NCBI GenBank assembly: GCA_963971575.1 | Contig: OZ020618.1 | Location: 5,272,501 to 5,336,500, forward strand | Length of the DNA stretch: 64,000 bases | Source: Liopterus haemorrhoidalis | Lineage: Eukaryota; Arthropoda; Insecta; Coleoptera; Dytiscidae | Reading direction: 5' to 3' | Part shown: piece after piece, positions 12,801 to 20,795 of the stretch | How the letters are laid out: every line of letters begins with the position of its first letter | Numbering within the stretch: the first letter of the stretch is position 1 | Notes under the pieces: generated by a model | What the model was told of the DNA's origin: nothing | Database searches by the model: none | The model's input: only the letters and a program-made list of their open reading frames with translations | Made by a program: the position numbers and the translations under genes

Positions 12801-15800
12801 TTCTGATAAACTCTATAACACCACCGTGGAGGTTCTACCAGAAGTTAGTACACAGATTACAAGAACTATGAATGTTACCAATGATGGATACATAATTGTT
12901 GGTAAGTAAAATAAAATTCTTGGACTGTCTCTCGTTTTCGTCAAGAGATTCCGGTTTAAATTATCAGTTTCTGGTCTCTGGCTTTAGTTCTAAAGCTCCG
13001 ATTTTTTAATGTTTCTCATTTTTTTCTTATTGAGTTTACTCGCAAACCGAACCGAATACTTCTGCCCCTAGTCTTCAGAGAGACGGGTGTATATATAAGG
13101 GTTCTGATAGCATTTCCAGGAATGAAAGTCTAAAATTGTTCAAGGGTATTTCAGTGTTCAAAGTTTTTAGGCAATAATTTTGAATAAAACCTATTTTGAA
13201 CAATAAAAAAATTTGAACGTTTTGTAATTTATGGCTTCTATTTTACTATTATCAGAATTCTAAAATCTTTTAACTGTAATGAACCCTTTAAAATCTGTAA
13301 AAATACTAACAGTTCCCAAAATAAAATTCTCAACACGACGGGTGGTTTTCGAAAATCTTACAGCTGATATCTGGTAATGTTTTAGCGGATCGTTACAACA
13401 AAATTGATTATGATTTATAAACGTTAGAAATATTTTTTTTATTAGATCGTCTAGGATGAAATTTGTAATAACCAAAATTGTCTTAATAACCTCTTTATCA
13501 CTCAGTACAGCCCTGGAGGGACCTTTAATTAGTAAAGATTCACAAAATGTTGGCAGAAAAAAATTAAACCTGTTGACCCTGAGAATAATCTACAATGAAT
13601 TCTTAACATTTATTCTTTTCTCTTCGTTTCTATAATTTTTACTGTAGTATAGCAGTGATTCATTTTTCTTCACAACTAAGGGCGATTGGGTCATAAAGAC
13701 AGCAGTCTCAGAATTAACTTATTTAAATTAAATATATATATATATATATATTTTCTTTTTAATGTCTCTAAATTTATATTTCAACTAAACACTGTTATTG
13801 TTGCGTATAAAGCCAGGCAGAGGGCTACAGTAATCGCAGCCAAAATGGTCTAATTATTATTATTATTTTTTTTTCAGGTAAATTTGATAGTGCAGGCCTC
13901 GCAGAAGGGACAGTCGATGAAAATGTTGGAAGAGTTAAAGTTCTGCGACTGAATGTACATACAGAAAGCGATAATTGGGCGATACTTAGTGAGGTAAATA
14001 TAAAGAACTTGTAGCTTATGCTCCTCGGAATATTTTGTATATGATATTAACAACTATCGTACCCTACCTAATATTAATTGATGATTTAATTTCCCTAACT
14101 AAATCAGAAACTGAAGGAAAACTTCCAAATCTATTTAACCGAAAAGGAATAATTTTTCATGGCAATTCAAGTCCTCGTTCAGCAAAAATAACCGCAAAAA
14201 AACTGGGACTTAAACTGGGAAATTATTCTACATCCACCGTATTCACCCAATCTCGCGCCTTCCGATTTTAACTTATTTAGTTCTGGAACATACACTCAGA
14301 GGTAACAAATTTCGAAATATCACCGATGTGGAAAATCGCTTGATCAGTTATTTTAAGTCAAAACCAGAGATCTACTATTAGTTCACAAAGTAGCGTTGCA
14401 TTTTTGATGGTCATGTCATCCCGCTTAATTTTTTTTTTGTAATTGATAGTGTAGATTTGGCTAATAAACGAAACGAGCGTCAGCCGCCAGAATCGTGGTG
14501 GGGATGGTCGTGAGAAAATTTTAAAAAAAATCCAAACGTCATTTCAAGCCACTTGAAAATTTGCACAGTTATTGTTTTTGTGATAATAATAATAATAAAA
14601 AAGTCAGCTGCGTGCGTAGTTGGGGATTATACGTCAGTCGCTTGTATAAACCTGTCATAAAAAAGATGTATAGTAATTTCAAACTCAGTGAAACTTATAC
14701 ATCGAACTTATTATATAATTACAATAATAAAAACAACAATCAGCTGTTTGCACAATGGAGGTAAGACCGTCAGCTGAGGGATTATAATTGCTGAGCAGGC
14801 ATTTAGCCTAAGCTTTTATAATGTAATCTGTTAATCTGTGTATTTTATAATCTAAAACTGTGCTCCGCGATCTACTAATGTTGCTATATATATAGCAACG
14901 ATAGTGCTCAGCGACGAATTCTTCTCGTGAAAAGTTCCCCGCGGCTCATAAAGTTTGGGAAACTCTGTTCTAACCTTAAAAATCGCAAGGAATCCAAAAA
15001 TTCAAACCACAATGACCAGCCTTTTATAGTTTTCAAGATATGATTATAATTTTAATTCAACCACGCTTGGAATTTGCGTCTGTCTGTTTATAGCCCTATT
15101 CTTTGCGTATTTATAAAACTACCGTTAACTTGGTTATTATAATTGTATTTTTGCGAAGAGAATTAGCGACGGTGTGTAAAGGAGTTATTAAATGAACGAT
15201 ACACCGTTAACTGTCGGGGTCAAATCGCCAGTCATCGGGTCAGATGTTTACGCTGAGATGACATATATGATTAGGCATTCATGAGATGTGTTATTAGCTA
15301 TTGTTAATCGACTTAGAATTCACGATTGTGTACATCAGTTGGGTAAATAAGTTATTTAGCTGTCAGCTCTAAACAGTACTGTTATTTGAAAACGGTAAGG
15401 CGTACAAAATTAAGTGTTTATTTTTATAGACACGCCTTTGAGAACAGTGCTTACACTGAAAGTTGCATTTTTTTAAATAACTCTTTTATTTTTTAGAGTT
15501 ATTTAATGTCGTACTAGGACTTTTCCTTATATATTATAACTATTTATTTTATGATGATAAACTTTTTTTTTTATCAAGCTGATTTCTTGTTTTACAGTAC
15601 GGGTCTAGCCTGACCCGATTTTGGGATTTGTTAGTAATGTCTTACGTAATGCGTAATTACACACCTGCAATAATGCAAGTTTTGACAAGTTTATTAGTTT
15701 CACAGTTGCTTTTTCATCATATCTCAATCGACCGAGCTAAGATACTGTTCTGTTTGTATTATAATATTATTATTATTAATATTACAAATGATCCGAGCAG

Positions 15801-18124
15801 TTCAGGAAATAAATGAGGCCGTTATTTTAGTTGCCATGGAAATGATAACAAATATTTAAAGAAATGTGACAAATGCAATAAATTCGTTTGTCCAAAACAT
15901 TCAACTGTAATAGCAATAAAACAAATTACTTGCAATTACTGCTAAAAAGATGAAGATGGAGAATAATTAAAATTCTTCCGATATGTTATATGTAATTATA
16001 TTTTTGTGTCTATGTAATTATTATATTTTGTTATATATTACATTTATGAATTCTGTTTGTTTTTCATGTAAGTTGGCAATGTCATAAATAATTTTTTTTT
16101 AAATGCTTTACTCACTTTTATTATTCAAAATTAAATTATTTAGACCCTATTCTGTGATTCTTGATAAGGTGTTAAATTGACAGGTTACTATGAAAACATA
16201 CTATGCACAAGTAAAATTAACATCTTAAGATCTTGTTAAAAGTTACAGAATAGGCCCCGTAAGTGGACATAAATATAAAACTTGAAATATGGGTCTTAAA
16301 CACATTTTGAAAAGTGGGTCACGTATGACCCATTTTTGGTCACAAAAAAATCAAAATTATTTTGGTCCGGCTAGGGTTAAGAGTTTTGAGAACGTGCGTC
16401 GATAATAGACCATATTAGTGTGTCGTCACATACATGTGCTGCCATCTGAGAGCTGAGTCCTTTTGAAGTTTAAAATACATGGGACATTACTTTTGTTACC
16501 TTAATTTTATAAATATTTTCAATTTTGGAGCATAAAATATGTATTTTTGATAAATATATACTAATATATACAGTCCAGACACTTTATATTATAGAATGAT
16601 GATTTTATAAATATATAAATACGGATTCGAAGATATATTTATAGGTTACGTTTTTAAATAATATGAAATTCGAAATATCTTGAGTATTTATTTAATTAAC
16701 ACTAAGTAATTATTAATATTTTGTTTTAGAATGCATATTGGTGTACTGTTTTCCTCCAAATTGTAACAATTACATCTACATTATTAATTGCAAATTTTTT
16801 CGTTTTTTGACAGATGAAAATGAAAAACAATAATGGAAAATTAAAAACAACATATTATTCCTTTAAACCATTTAGATATGGCACACACACTTATTGCTAT
16901 GTTACTTGCCATAATAACGATTATTAACGTAAATTTTTCAAAATTAACCTGCAAAATAATATTGTTCTGCAAAAATAATGACATATTAAATTATAATGTA
17001 TAAAATAAGAATTTTAATAAATAAATATTGACTTGTAGTTTTGATTTGAAGCACTCTCTTACTTTGAAAACTTAATTTATATTTCCAAAATATAATTTAA
17101 CAAAAAAACAACATGCTAAATTCAAATAAAAGGAATCCAACCGCGAGACGGCAGCACTGAATCCCATTTTGTGACGTAGTTACTAATATGGTCTATAGGG
17201 ATTTGCAACTAAGCACCCTACCATCTGGTGAGCGTTTCATGAACTTGTGTACATCAGATAACATTTCGTTTTCTGTATTGGTTTTGTATGAAGTTTGTTT
17301 TTAAAGTTTTATTATAATCATTGAAAAATGTATAATACATATTGTTGTGTGCCTATGTGCAATTCATTGAAAAGAAGAAACCCGGAAATATCGTTTCATT
17401 TGTTTCCACTAATATCAGACACCGTACGGTTCAAAACAAAATTGGGAAAGCAAGAGGTTAGGAATCGACGCGATGTTTAGATAAACAATTTAAAAATTGG
17501 AAAAAAGTGAGCCCTTATATCAAAGTTTGCTCATTACATTTTAATGATAGTGACTACAAAAAATATTTTCAATTTTGTATTTATTATCGCATATCTTGAA
17601 AATTCCTGCTATTGTGTGTGGGTTTGTAATGCACAAGTGTGTAGGCATAATGCATAAATCTTTATGAACTCTCTGTTTTTTTCAGTGACTCCACACAATA
17701 TTATATGCCCAGCATTGTAGATTTCTACCCCTTGGTAAACAACACGGGAATTATTATTTCCCCCAATATAGTTAAAATAATCGACAATGGAAAACCGCCA
17801 TAACTTAAAACCAGATCACAAAATGTAGTATTTTAGATGTTTACAAGTATTGTCACTTCACAAAATCAGAAAATCCCGAACAATTATTTATTTTTTGTCG
17901 TTTTTTGATACACTTTTCGCTATTATTTACTAGTAAATGTCAAGTGGTATCTGATTTAGAATGGTTTCAAAAAAATCCGCGTGGCGCTACGATCTTAAAA
18001 TTTTTCCCCTATAGTGGCGTTTTATTTGACATTTGAAACGCTTATTTGGAATCGTCTCTTCTTCTGTAAACCTCTATTTGATTTTTCTTTTTTGTAGATT
18101 CACATTCAAGAAGATCTGAGGTGA
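848..18124 (+). CDS. MGAT4: MGAT4-family alpha-1,3-mannosyl-glycoprotein 4-beta-N-acetylglucosaminyltransferase, 3' part
   Basis: This is the C-terminal part of GlcNAc-transferase IV (CAZy GT54), a Golgi type II membrane enzyme. It adds a beta-1,4 GlcNAc to the alpha-1,3-mannose arm of N-glycans, making a tri-antennary branch. Nine exons join in frame: 848-894, 948-1120, 3165-3302, 3363-3493, 6073-6180, 8461-8654, 12768-12901, 13878-13993 and 18098-18124 (stop TGA). All have GT donors and AG acceptors and compatible phases. Family landmarks seen are [35 protein letters not shown] (the acidic EDD metal/nucleotide-sugar motif, 3185-3193), [38 protein letters not shown] and [20 protein letters not shown]. 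The last blocks form the C-terminal lectin-like part. The start, transmembrane anchor and N-terminal half lie left of the window. Introns range from 53 nt to 4.1 kb and the long ones are full of transposons. MGAT4A versus MGAT4B cannot be decided for an invertebrate gene. Confidence 0.93.
948..1120 (+). CDS. MGAT4: MGAT4 exon b
   Basis: Encodes [20 protein letters not shown] and onward to YAQPK plus one base of a Gly codon. It contains the conserved RSKQNLDF block. Acceptor CTTAG ends at 947 and donor GTAAAT starts at 1121. Confidence 0.92.
1121..1785 (+). other. MGAT4 intron, first part
   Basis: AT-rich intronic sequence with a run of ten G near 1482-1492. No coding domain or transposon end was recognised before the family A repeats that start near 1786. 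Confidence 0.5.
1786..2210 (+). repeat. Dispersed repeat family A, copy 1
   Basis: Non-coding repeat with the order: TCGAAATTTTTCGTTTTATC block, GACACGAGTAAACTCC-like block, CTCTGCACGTGTACACAGAC block, a CAGA/CGGA microsatellite (about 2071-2130), then TATATGTTGGCGGTCGGTAA at the end. The same order recurs at 2618-3068 and, inverted, at 53475-53945. A partial inverted copy is at 41555-41801. Confidence 0.8.
2321..2617 (+). repeat. Two direct copies of a ~152-bp unit
   Basis: AAAATCAGCTGTGGCCACCA starts at 2321 and again at 2473. Each copy continues through GACCGACCGCC, ATTCTAGCAGCAGAG and GACCATGGAAACGTTACATA. The copies are near identical, so the duplication is young. The sequence is the 5' part of family A: its GGACCGACCGCC is complementary to the GGCGGTCGGT at the family's far end. 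Confidence 0.85.
2618..3068 (+). repeat. Dispersed repeat family A, copy 2
   Basis: Same blocks as the copy at 1786-2210, with a CAGA/CGGA microsatellite at about 2892-2942, ending TATATGTTGGCGGTCGGTAA near 3061. It retains an extra block (GGGACCTCAATTCGTGGAGA) that the first copy lacks. Confidence 0.82.
3165..3302 (+). CDS. MGAT4: MGAT4 exon c (acidic EDD motif)
   Basis: Encodes [16 protein letters not shown] through FCQLGFIG. The EDD at 3185-3193 is the expected metal/UDP-GlcNAc-binding acidic motif. The donor at 3303 opens a 60-nt intron, one of the shortest in the gene. Confidence 0.93.
3363..3493 (+). CDS. MGAT4: MGAT4 exon d
   Basis: Encodes [16 protein letters not shown] through [19 protein letters not shown], ending on a codon boundary before GTAAGT at 3494. 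KPVDWLLDY matches the family block K-P-[IV]-D-W-L-L-D. Confidence 0.92.
3600..3900 (+). other. MGAT4 intron, no feature recognised
   Basis: AT-rich intronic sequence. An open frame at 3677-3874 is hydrophobic and low-complexity and is not convincing as a gene. Confidence 0.5.
3939..4900 (+). pseudogene. Non-LTR retrotransposon relic: RNase H domain and C-terminal tail
   Basis: Two open frames, 3939-4151 and about 4151-4813, form one RNase H-type domain separated by a frameshift in a T run near 4141-4147. Landmarks in order: YYINGSKS (a catalytic Asp expected in the DGS motif reads Asn), [13 protein letters not shown] (catalytic Glu), SDCKSAV just after the frameshift (catalytic Asp), then [11 protein letters not shown] and VDLLAKEA. 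A degraded Cys/His tail (CPW...HLLFECP) follows. After the stop at 4811-4813 the sequence GCTAATAGTCAAAGCAGCTA and an A-rich end look like the 3' UTR of Jockey/I/R1-type elements. It is 5'-truncated and inactive, within an MGAT4 intron. Confidence 0.85.
4901..5727 (+). other. MGAT4 intron, nothing recognised
   Basis: Intronic sequence without repeat ends or domains I can identify. The overlapping frames at 5279-5529 show no conserved features. Confidence 0.5.
5728..5783. repeat. Perfect hairpin with 23-bp arms
   Basis: Positions 5728-5750 are exactly complementary to 5761-5783, with a 10-nt spacer (AACCCGGTAA). The arm begins GAACTTGTTTGAAACC. No mismatches were found. It lies in the intron between MGAT4 exons d and e. 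It could be a tiny palindromic MITE core or a fold-back transcript structure. Confidence 0.9.
5838..6018. mobile_element. Short MITE, Tc1/mariner-like TIR family, copy 3
   Basis: The left end reads GGTCTGTTTC...TTTAGGCGGAACTAG and the right end AGTTCCGTCTAAACGTTTAG...GTACTG, an inverted pair. The same ends bound longer copies at 29664-30066 and 45539-45943. This copy is internally shortened to about 181 bp and more diverged. Confidence 0.7.
6073..6180 (+). CDS. MGAT4: MGAT4 exon e
   Basis: Thirty-six codons, phase 0 at both ends: [20 protein letters not shown], then [23 protein letters not shown]-[IV]-GTHSSL is a strongly conserved MGAT4 block. The donor is GTAAAA at 6181. Confidence 0.93.
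6580..7950 (+). repeat. Satellite-like tandem array, ~290-bp unit, about 4.6 copies
   Basis: A unit of about 290 bp repeats head-to-tail. Each unit holds ACCCCTTTAGGGGTTGATTA, then GATATTAAGGAATCCTTGAA, CACCCCTTTTCACCCTTTAG and CTAAACGAACACAGGAA. Unit starts fall near 6611, 6903, 7192, 7482 and 7775. The open frames at 7257-7478 and 7524-7769 are the same repeat read twice, not genes. It lies in an MGAT4 intron. Confidence 0.92.
7951..8085 (+). repeat. Terminal segment of the ~290-bp repeat
   Basis: The array ends in GGGTGCTTACGTCATGGAGG, then GGCGGAATGAGTCAGTCAGT and CTTTTATATATATAGATTAC. It resembles the fixed 3' terminus of a repetitive element, with the 290-bp units as internal subrepeats. 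That link is an inference. Confidence 0.5.
8461..8654 (+). CDS. MGAT4: MGAT4 exon f
   Basis: Encodes [19 protein letters not shown] through [20 protein letters not shown] and IVVKK. I chose the acceptor CCTTCCAG at 8460, not the AG at 8440, because only it keeps frame after exon e (...QKLK|DKQFGK, as in the family). The donor is GTAAGT at 8655. Confidence 0.9.
9038..9639. mobile_element. Non-autonomous DNA transposon, ATACCCTTTTCACACT family, copy 1
   Basis: Left end ATACTCTTTTCACACTAGAT and right end CTAGTGTGAAAAGGGTAT are inverted repeats, and similarity continues inward (TTTAAGA...; GATGTTTAAGATCGGTA). A second copy in the opposite orientation lies at 18415-18887 inside another element. 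It is about 602 bp and has no coding frame. No convincing target duplication was found. Confidence 0.85.
9795..9862 (+). repeat. Dispersed ~65-bp repeat, partner at 27785-27870
   Basis: AAATGAGATATTTGTAAGA, then TAGTTTGA and CTGGCGCTAGTGTTGCTGAC here match, inverted, GTCAGCAACAAAAGCGCCAG...TCTTACAAATATCTCATTT at 27795-27860. It probably marks one end of an unidentified transposon family. Confidence 0.6.
9873..10072. mobile_element. hAT-type MITE, CAGTGGCGGCGCTA family, copy 1
   Basis: A 200-bp element with ends CAGTGGCGGCGCTAAC and GCTAACGCCGCCACTG, flanked by 8-bp duplications CTGTAGAT (9865-9872) and CTGTGGAT (10073-10080), 7 of 8 identical. An 8-bp duplication and CAG...CTG ends fit the hAT superfamily. 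A second copy is at 59221-59429. Confidence 0.88.
10073..10706 (+). other. MGAT4 intron, nothing recognised
   Basis: AT-rich intronic sequence between two MITEs. No coding or repeat feature could be supported. Confidence 0.5.
10707..10861. mobile_element. Near-palindromic MITE, CCAGCGGCGG ends
   Basis: Arms of about 60 bp are inverted copies of each other: CCAGCGGCGG, GTGAAGCATGTTTGG, AGGGCAAT, TGATCGGACA on the left and their complements in reverse order on the right, around a ~30-bp centre. GC content is well above the surroundings. No clear target duplication. The 60-aa frame here is a by-product. Confidence 0.85.
11209..12103 (-). mobile_element. Degraded mariner element with both TIRs and TA duplication
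   Basis: The ends TTGGGTTGATGTAAAATTAA and, inverted, TTGGGTTGATGCAAAACTAA lie directly between TA dinucleotides (11207-11208 and 12104-12105). The 895-bp interior, read on the minus strand, gives broken mariner transposase in order: helix-turn-helix linker blocks ([40 protein letters not shown]), then LVTSDESW-like and later remnants, with stops and frameshifts and an internal deletion (a full mariner is near 1.3 kb). It is inactive and sits in an MGAT4 intron. Confidence 0.9.
12104..12767 (+). other. MGAT4 intron between the mariner and exon g
   Basis: Intronic sequence with no recognised element, ending at the acceptor GTTACAG (12767). Confidence 0.5.
12768..12901 (+). CDS. MGAT4: MGAT4 exon g
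   Basis: Encodes [38 protein letters not shown] and DGYIIV. FRSGN-x-EHP-x-DKL is diagnostic for the C-terminal lectin-like part of MGAT4. Donor GTAAGT at 12902. Confidence 0.93.
12902..13877 (+). other. MGAT4 intron with a TA-rich microsatellite
   Basis: Intronic sequence including a (TA)n run near 13732-13751. No transposon ends recognised. The minus-strand frame at 13260-13475 has no support. Confidence 0.5.
13878..13993 (+). CDS. MGAT4: MGAT4 exon h
   Basis: Encodes [19 protein letters not shown] and [19 protein letters not shown]. It matches the family pattern AEG-x-VD...LRL-x-[VI]-x-T-[ED]-S-x-x-W-x-ILSE. It ends on a codon boundary with donor GTAAAT at 13994. Confidence 0.92.
14140..14430 (+). 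pseudogene. Mariner transposase relic (catalytic-domain fragment)
   Basis: [20 protein letters not shown] followed by LG and, after frame changes, [15 protein letters not shown] remnants follows the mariner order (FHDNARPH..., then HPPYSPDLAPSD, then [14 protein letters not shown]). The third acidic region is lost and stops interrupt it. No terminal repeats remain. It lies in the large last intron of MGAT4. Confidence 0.75.
14431..15769 (+). other. MGAT4 last intron, unresolved TE-like sequence
   Basis: Mixed intronic sequence. A GCGGCTCATAAAGTTTGGGA-type end near 14938-14975 looks like one terminus of a hAT element, but no partner end was found. No gene was recognised. Confidence 0.4.
15770..16376 (+). 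pseudogene. piggyBac-like relic: C-terminal cysteine-rich domain, 3' end and TTAA
   Basis: Reading one frame from about 15784, NDPSSSGNK is followed by a premature TGA (15814-15816), then [29 protein letters not shown] and TCNYC before a TAA at about 15942. This Cys/His spacing is the cysteine-rich end of piggyBac transposases. Downstream the element ends in GTCCGGCTAGGG at 16376, followed by TTAA (16377-16380), the piggyBac target site. The catalytic part and 5' end are missing or unrecognisable. Inactive. Confidence 0.75.
16142..16257. mobile_element. Small inverted-repeat element, CCTATTCTGT ends
   Basis: GACCCTATTCTGTGATTCTT at the left and GTTACAGAATAGGCCCC at the right are inverted and imperfect. 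GATAAGGTGTTAA and TTAACATCTTAAGATCTTGT extend the pairing. It is about 116 bp and sits inside the 3' non-coding part of the piggyBac relic. Confidence 0.6.
16404..17196. mobile_element. TIR element, ATAGACCATATTAGT ends
   Basis: ATAGACCATATTAGT (16404-16418) is exactly inverted at 17182-17196. Weaker pairing (GTCAC; GTGCTGCC versus GGCAGCAC) extends the arms to ~45 bp. It is 793 bp with no coding frame recognised inside, so it is probably non-autonomous. Confidence 0.75.
17328..17575 (+). pseudogene. THAP zinc-finger domain relic
   Basis: From the ATG at 17328: [13 protein letters not shown], then ISFHLFP. After a stop and frame change comes [12 protein letters not shown] (about 17522-17557). 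Together these give the C2CH order of a THAP DNA-binding domain (C-x2-4-C, FH-x-FP, then C-x2-H-F). THAP domains head P-element-type transposases as well as host proteins. A frame break and the lack of downstream coding sequence mark it as a relic. Confidence 0.7.
18098..18124 (+). CDS. MGAT4: MGAT4 terminal exon i
   Basis: Acceptor TTTTTTGTAG ends at 18097. The exon encodes IHIQEDLR and a TGA stop. The family ends similarly, with ILSEI plus a short basic tail, so [12 protein letters not shown] fits well. It is only eight codons, so it depends on the phase-0 junction with exon h. Confidence 0.8.
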   Translation: MHIQEDLR

Positions 18125-18156
18125 CCAAGGAGTGGCGGTTGGATAGCACTACCGAG

Positions 18157-18162
18157 AATAAA
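18157..18162 (+). terminator. MGAT4: Candidate polyadenylation signal of MGAT4
   Basis: AATAAA lies 33 nt after the stop codon. It would give a very short 3' UTR; a later signal cannot be excluded. Confidence 0.5.
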
Positions 18163-18386
18163 ACATAGATATGCTTTCGACCGCTGGAAGTGACATCTAG
18201 CCTTCGTCATCTGAAAACACTGTGATAATACATTACACAACACCAACCCGGATATTTAGGGTGAAGTACGAAAATACACGAAGATAAACCGAATCAACCC
18301 GGAACTATGGTTAACTTGATATTGAAGCAATGGTTGCCTACAGTGACGTCACTGGCATATATTCGAATCACAAAGGAAAATACATA

Positions 18387-19675
18387 TTAGGTTGATGCAT
18401 AATTCGTATAGCTTATACCCTTTTCACACTAGATCTTTAAGATCGGATGTTTAAGTGAATGGATCTTTAAACGCTAATGTGAAACCGTACGGCCTCGTCT
18501 AAACACGACCGATGTTTAAGACAGAGATCTGCGTCTTAAACTTCGCCCGCATTGCCAACTTAATTCCCATTATAAAAATATACTCCTTGAATTTGTGCTT
18601 CTCTTCTTTTACCTATGTTCAGCTGTTATCATTTTATATATCGAGGTTATGAGAAGATTATTTGCGTTATTATTTAAATAAATATAAAAAATAAACTTCT
18701 CCTAACCTCGATATACAAAATAATGACAGAATAAATTCAAACGATATGAAATTATGTTGGCAATACATACTAGCTTTACATGGAGATTTCTTCTTCAAAT
18801 TAAACATCAAGTGTGAAAGCAAACCGATATTAAACATCGATGAAGTTTAAGTTCAATCGTCTTAAAGATCTAGTGTGAAAAGGGTATCAGTCGCTGAAAC
18901 AGCGCAGTTCGTCATTTTGCGTCATAATGACAAACTTAGTGGCGAAAAAATAACTAAATCGATTTTTTTACATGTGAATTATAGACTAATATTGCTCTTT
19001 ACTCTTTTATTTTACTAAAACATACCTTTTGAAATCATATTTAGTTTGTGTTCGATAGTCATTTTGAAGATTTACAAATTTTAAGTGTTTATTTAATATA
19101 GGGATATTTGTATTGGTATCCCTGAATAAAACAATGTTTACATTTGTCATTTAATAATACGTCTGTTGTGTTTTGATACTGATTTGTATTCAAATATCTA
19201 ACTTATAGTAATTTCTAAAAACCGTTTTTAGTTTGTTGTTTATTTAGCAGTTTTGTGTTTAGTTATATATTTTCTTATAGATTTCTTATTTGATTTTGTG
19301 TGTACTGCATAGTTTTTAGGTTATATTCAACTTACTTTTATTTTCTTTTCTTTGATCATATTTTTGGATCACATCAGTCCTTTGTAGGACTATTTTGCCT
19401 ATTAGAATAGTTTATTTGTTTCTATTCTGTTTTTATTCTTATATTTTCATTTCATTTCGATACAAGTGACAGCGTACAAATATTACATTCGTTAAATAGA
19501 TGAATGTAAACGTACTAAACCTGACGTCACATTTTTTGTGACGTTTCAAGTGACGCAACTGCACTGTTTCGCCGATTTCCCTATAGCTTTTTTGTTGCCA
19601 AGGAAAGCTCTCTTGTTTTCCAAAGTACTCTTGCCTTGGAAACAAAAAACGCTACTAACCTCTGCATCAACCTAA
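18387..19675. mobile_element. Mariner-type non-autonomous element interrupted by a second element
   Basis: Ends TTAGGTTGATGCA (18387) and its inverse (to 19675) lie between TA dinucleotides (18385-18386 and 19676-19677), the Tc1/mariner signature. Inverted similarity continues inward (GAAACAGCGCAGTT versus GAAACAGTGCAGTT). The left arm is split by the 473-bp element at 18415-18887. Without it the element is about 816 bp. No transposase frame was recognised. Confidence 0.85.
18415..18887. mobile_element. ATACCCTTTTCACACT element, copy 2, nested
   Basis: Ends ATACCCTTTTCACACTAGAT and CTAGTGTGAAAAGGGTAT. It is the inverted orientation of the copy at 9038-9639, sharing TTGGCAATGCGG-like and CTCCTTGAATTTGTGC blocks. 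Inserted within 30 bp of the left end of the mariner-type element, so it is the younger insertion. Confidence 0.88.
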
Positions 19676-19826
19676 TAATTTTGACTTTTAAATTAATTTC
19701 TAAGTGATACATCTGTGATAGTTTTTTAAATTTTATTTATCAATTTTAAATTCAGTACATTAATAATTAAGAAAAGTTATTTATTTTAAACAATTAAATT
19801 ATTTAATAGCCGTGGTTTTGATATTG

Positions 19827-20795
19827 TACAGGTGTTTCAAATTGATTGAACGTACCACTTCGTTGAAATTTTTCATGTGCCACATATCATGGGGGCACAA
19901 TACTACTATACCGCTTGACATTTAAAAGTGAGTTTATATGTCAAACCTTAACGTTTGATTTAATAATCATTTCATTTAGGTAATGAACTTTTTAAATACA
20001 CAAGTATCGTTATAAAATTTCATATTTTTTTGTAAATTTCTTATCAAATCAGTAGCAATAGGCAAATAGTCATAAAAGAGACTCTATCTGACGGTATTAT
20101 ATTGAACTAAGCTAATAGACAATTGTTATTAATAATTCTGCAGCCGTTCAAATGCCCCTAAAAACAATAAAAATATTGTTAACATATAAAAATTTTGAAT
20201 TACTATTTTTTTAATACATTTTAAATAAAACAGTTCAGAAATTTTCATACATATTCGTACAAAAACTATTGTCATCTGACACTACCGATAGAGGCGCCAC
20301 TGCATTGTACATCATGGCTGACGCAGATAGGATATTTTTGACAGGTTCCATGGTATCTTCATGTGATATTTATTGAAATTAATTTATTATTCAATATGAG
20401 GGTTGCGTTAAATCAAATTTTCCGTTTTCTCATTGCCCAAGTAACCTCTAGGGTTATAATTGAAGGTAATAAGTTTTTTTTTGCTACGTTTCGGAACACG
20501 ATGAAAACTTAGGTTTCTATCACGACCTACTTTTGAATTGCAAAGATAAAAACAACAATTCACGTTACATTTAATTTTTTCTTGCAATTTTAAAAACATT
20601 TTTTAAAAACGCTATGAAAACAACAGTAAACAAACTCGACTATCCTCCACCTGTCAGTTTCTCAAAATCTCACTAGAGGCGCTTCAGTTATTGTCAGTTG
20701 ACAATAGAAGATTTTAAGTACGTTTGAGACACGGAAATTAATTTTGGGTAAGGACGTTGTTTAATCATGTGACACTCAGTTTGAAACACTCTGTA
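19827..20795 (-). mobile_element. TIR element carrying a THAP-domain fragment
   Basis: Left ACAGGTGTTTCAAATTGAT and right CAGTTTGAAACACTCTGT are imperfect inverted ends, about 969 bp apart. The minus-strand frame at 20408-20599 inside encodes a THAP-like finger. The combination suggests a P-element-like (THAP transposase) family that is now deleted. Confidence 0.65.
20408..20599 (-). pseudogene. THAP-domain fragment, second copy type
   Basis: A 63-residue frame with KCNVNCCFYLCNSKVGRDRN and LSFHRVPK, matching the N-terminal half of a THAP finger (CC-x2-x-C-N-S...FHR-[FV]-P). The second half (C-x2-HF) is not seen in frame, so the domain is truncated. It differs from the THAP relic at 17328. 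Confidence 0.65.
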
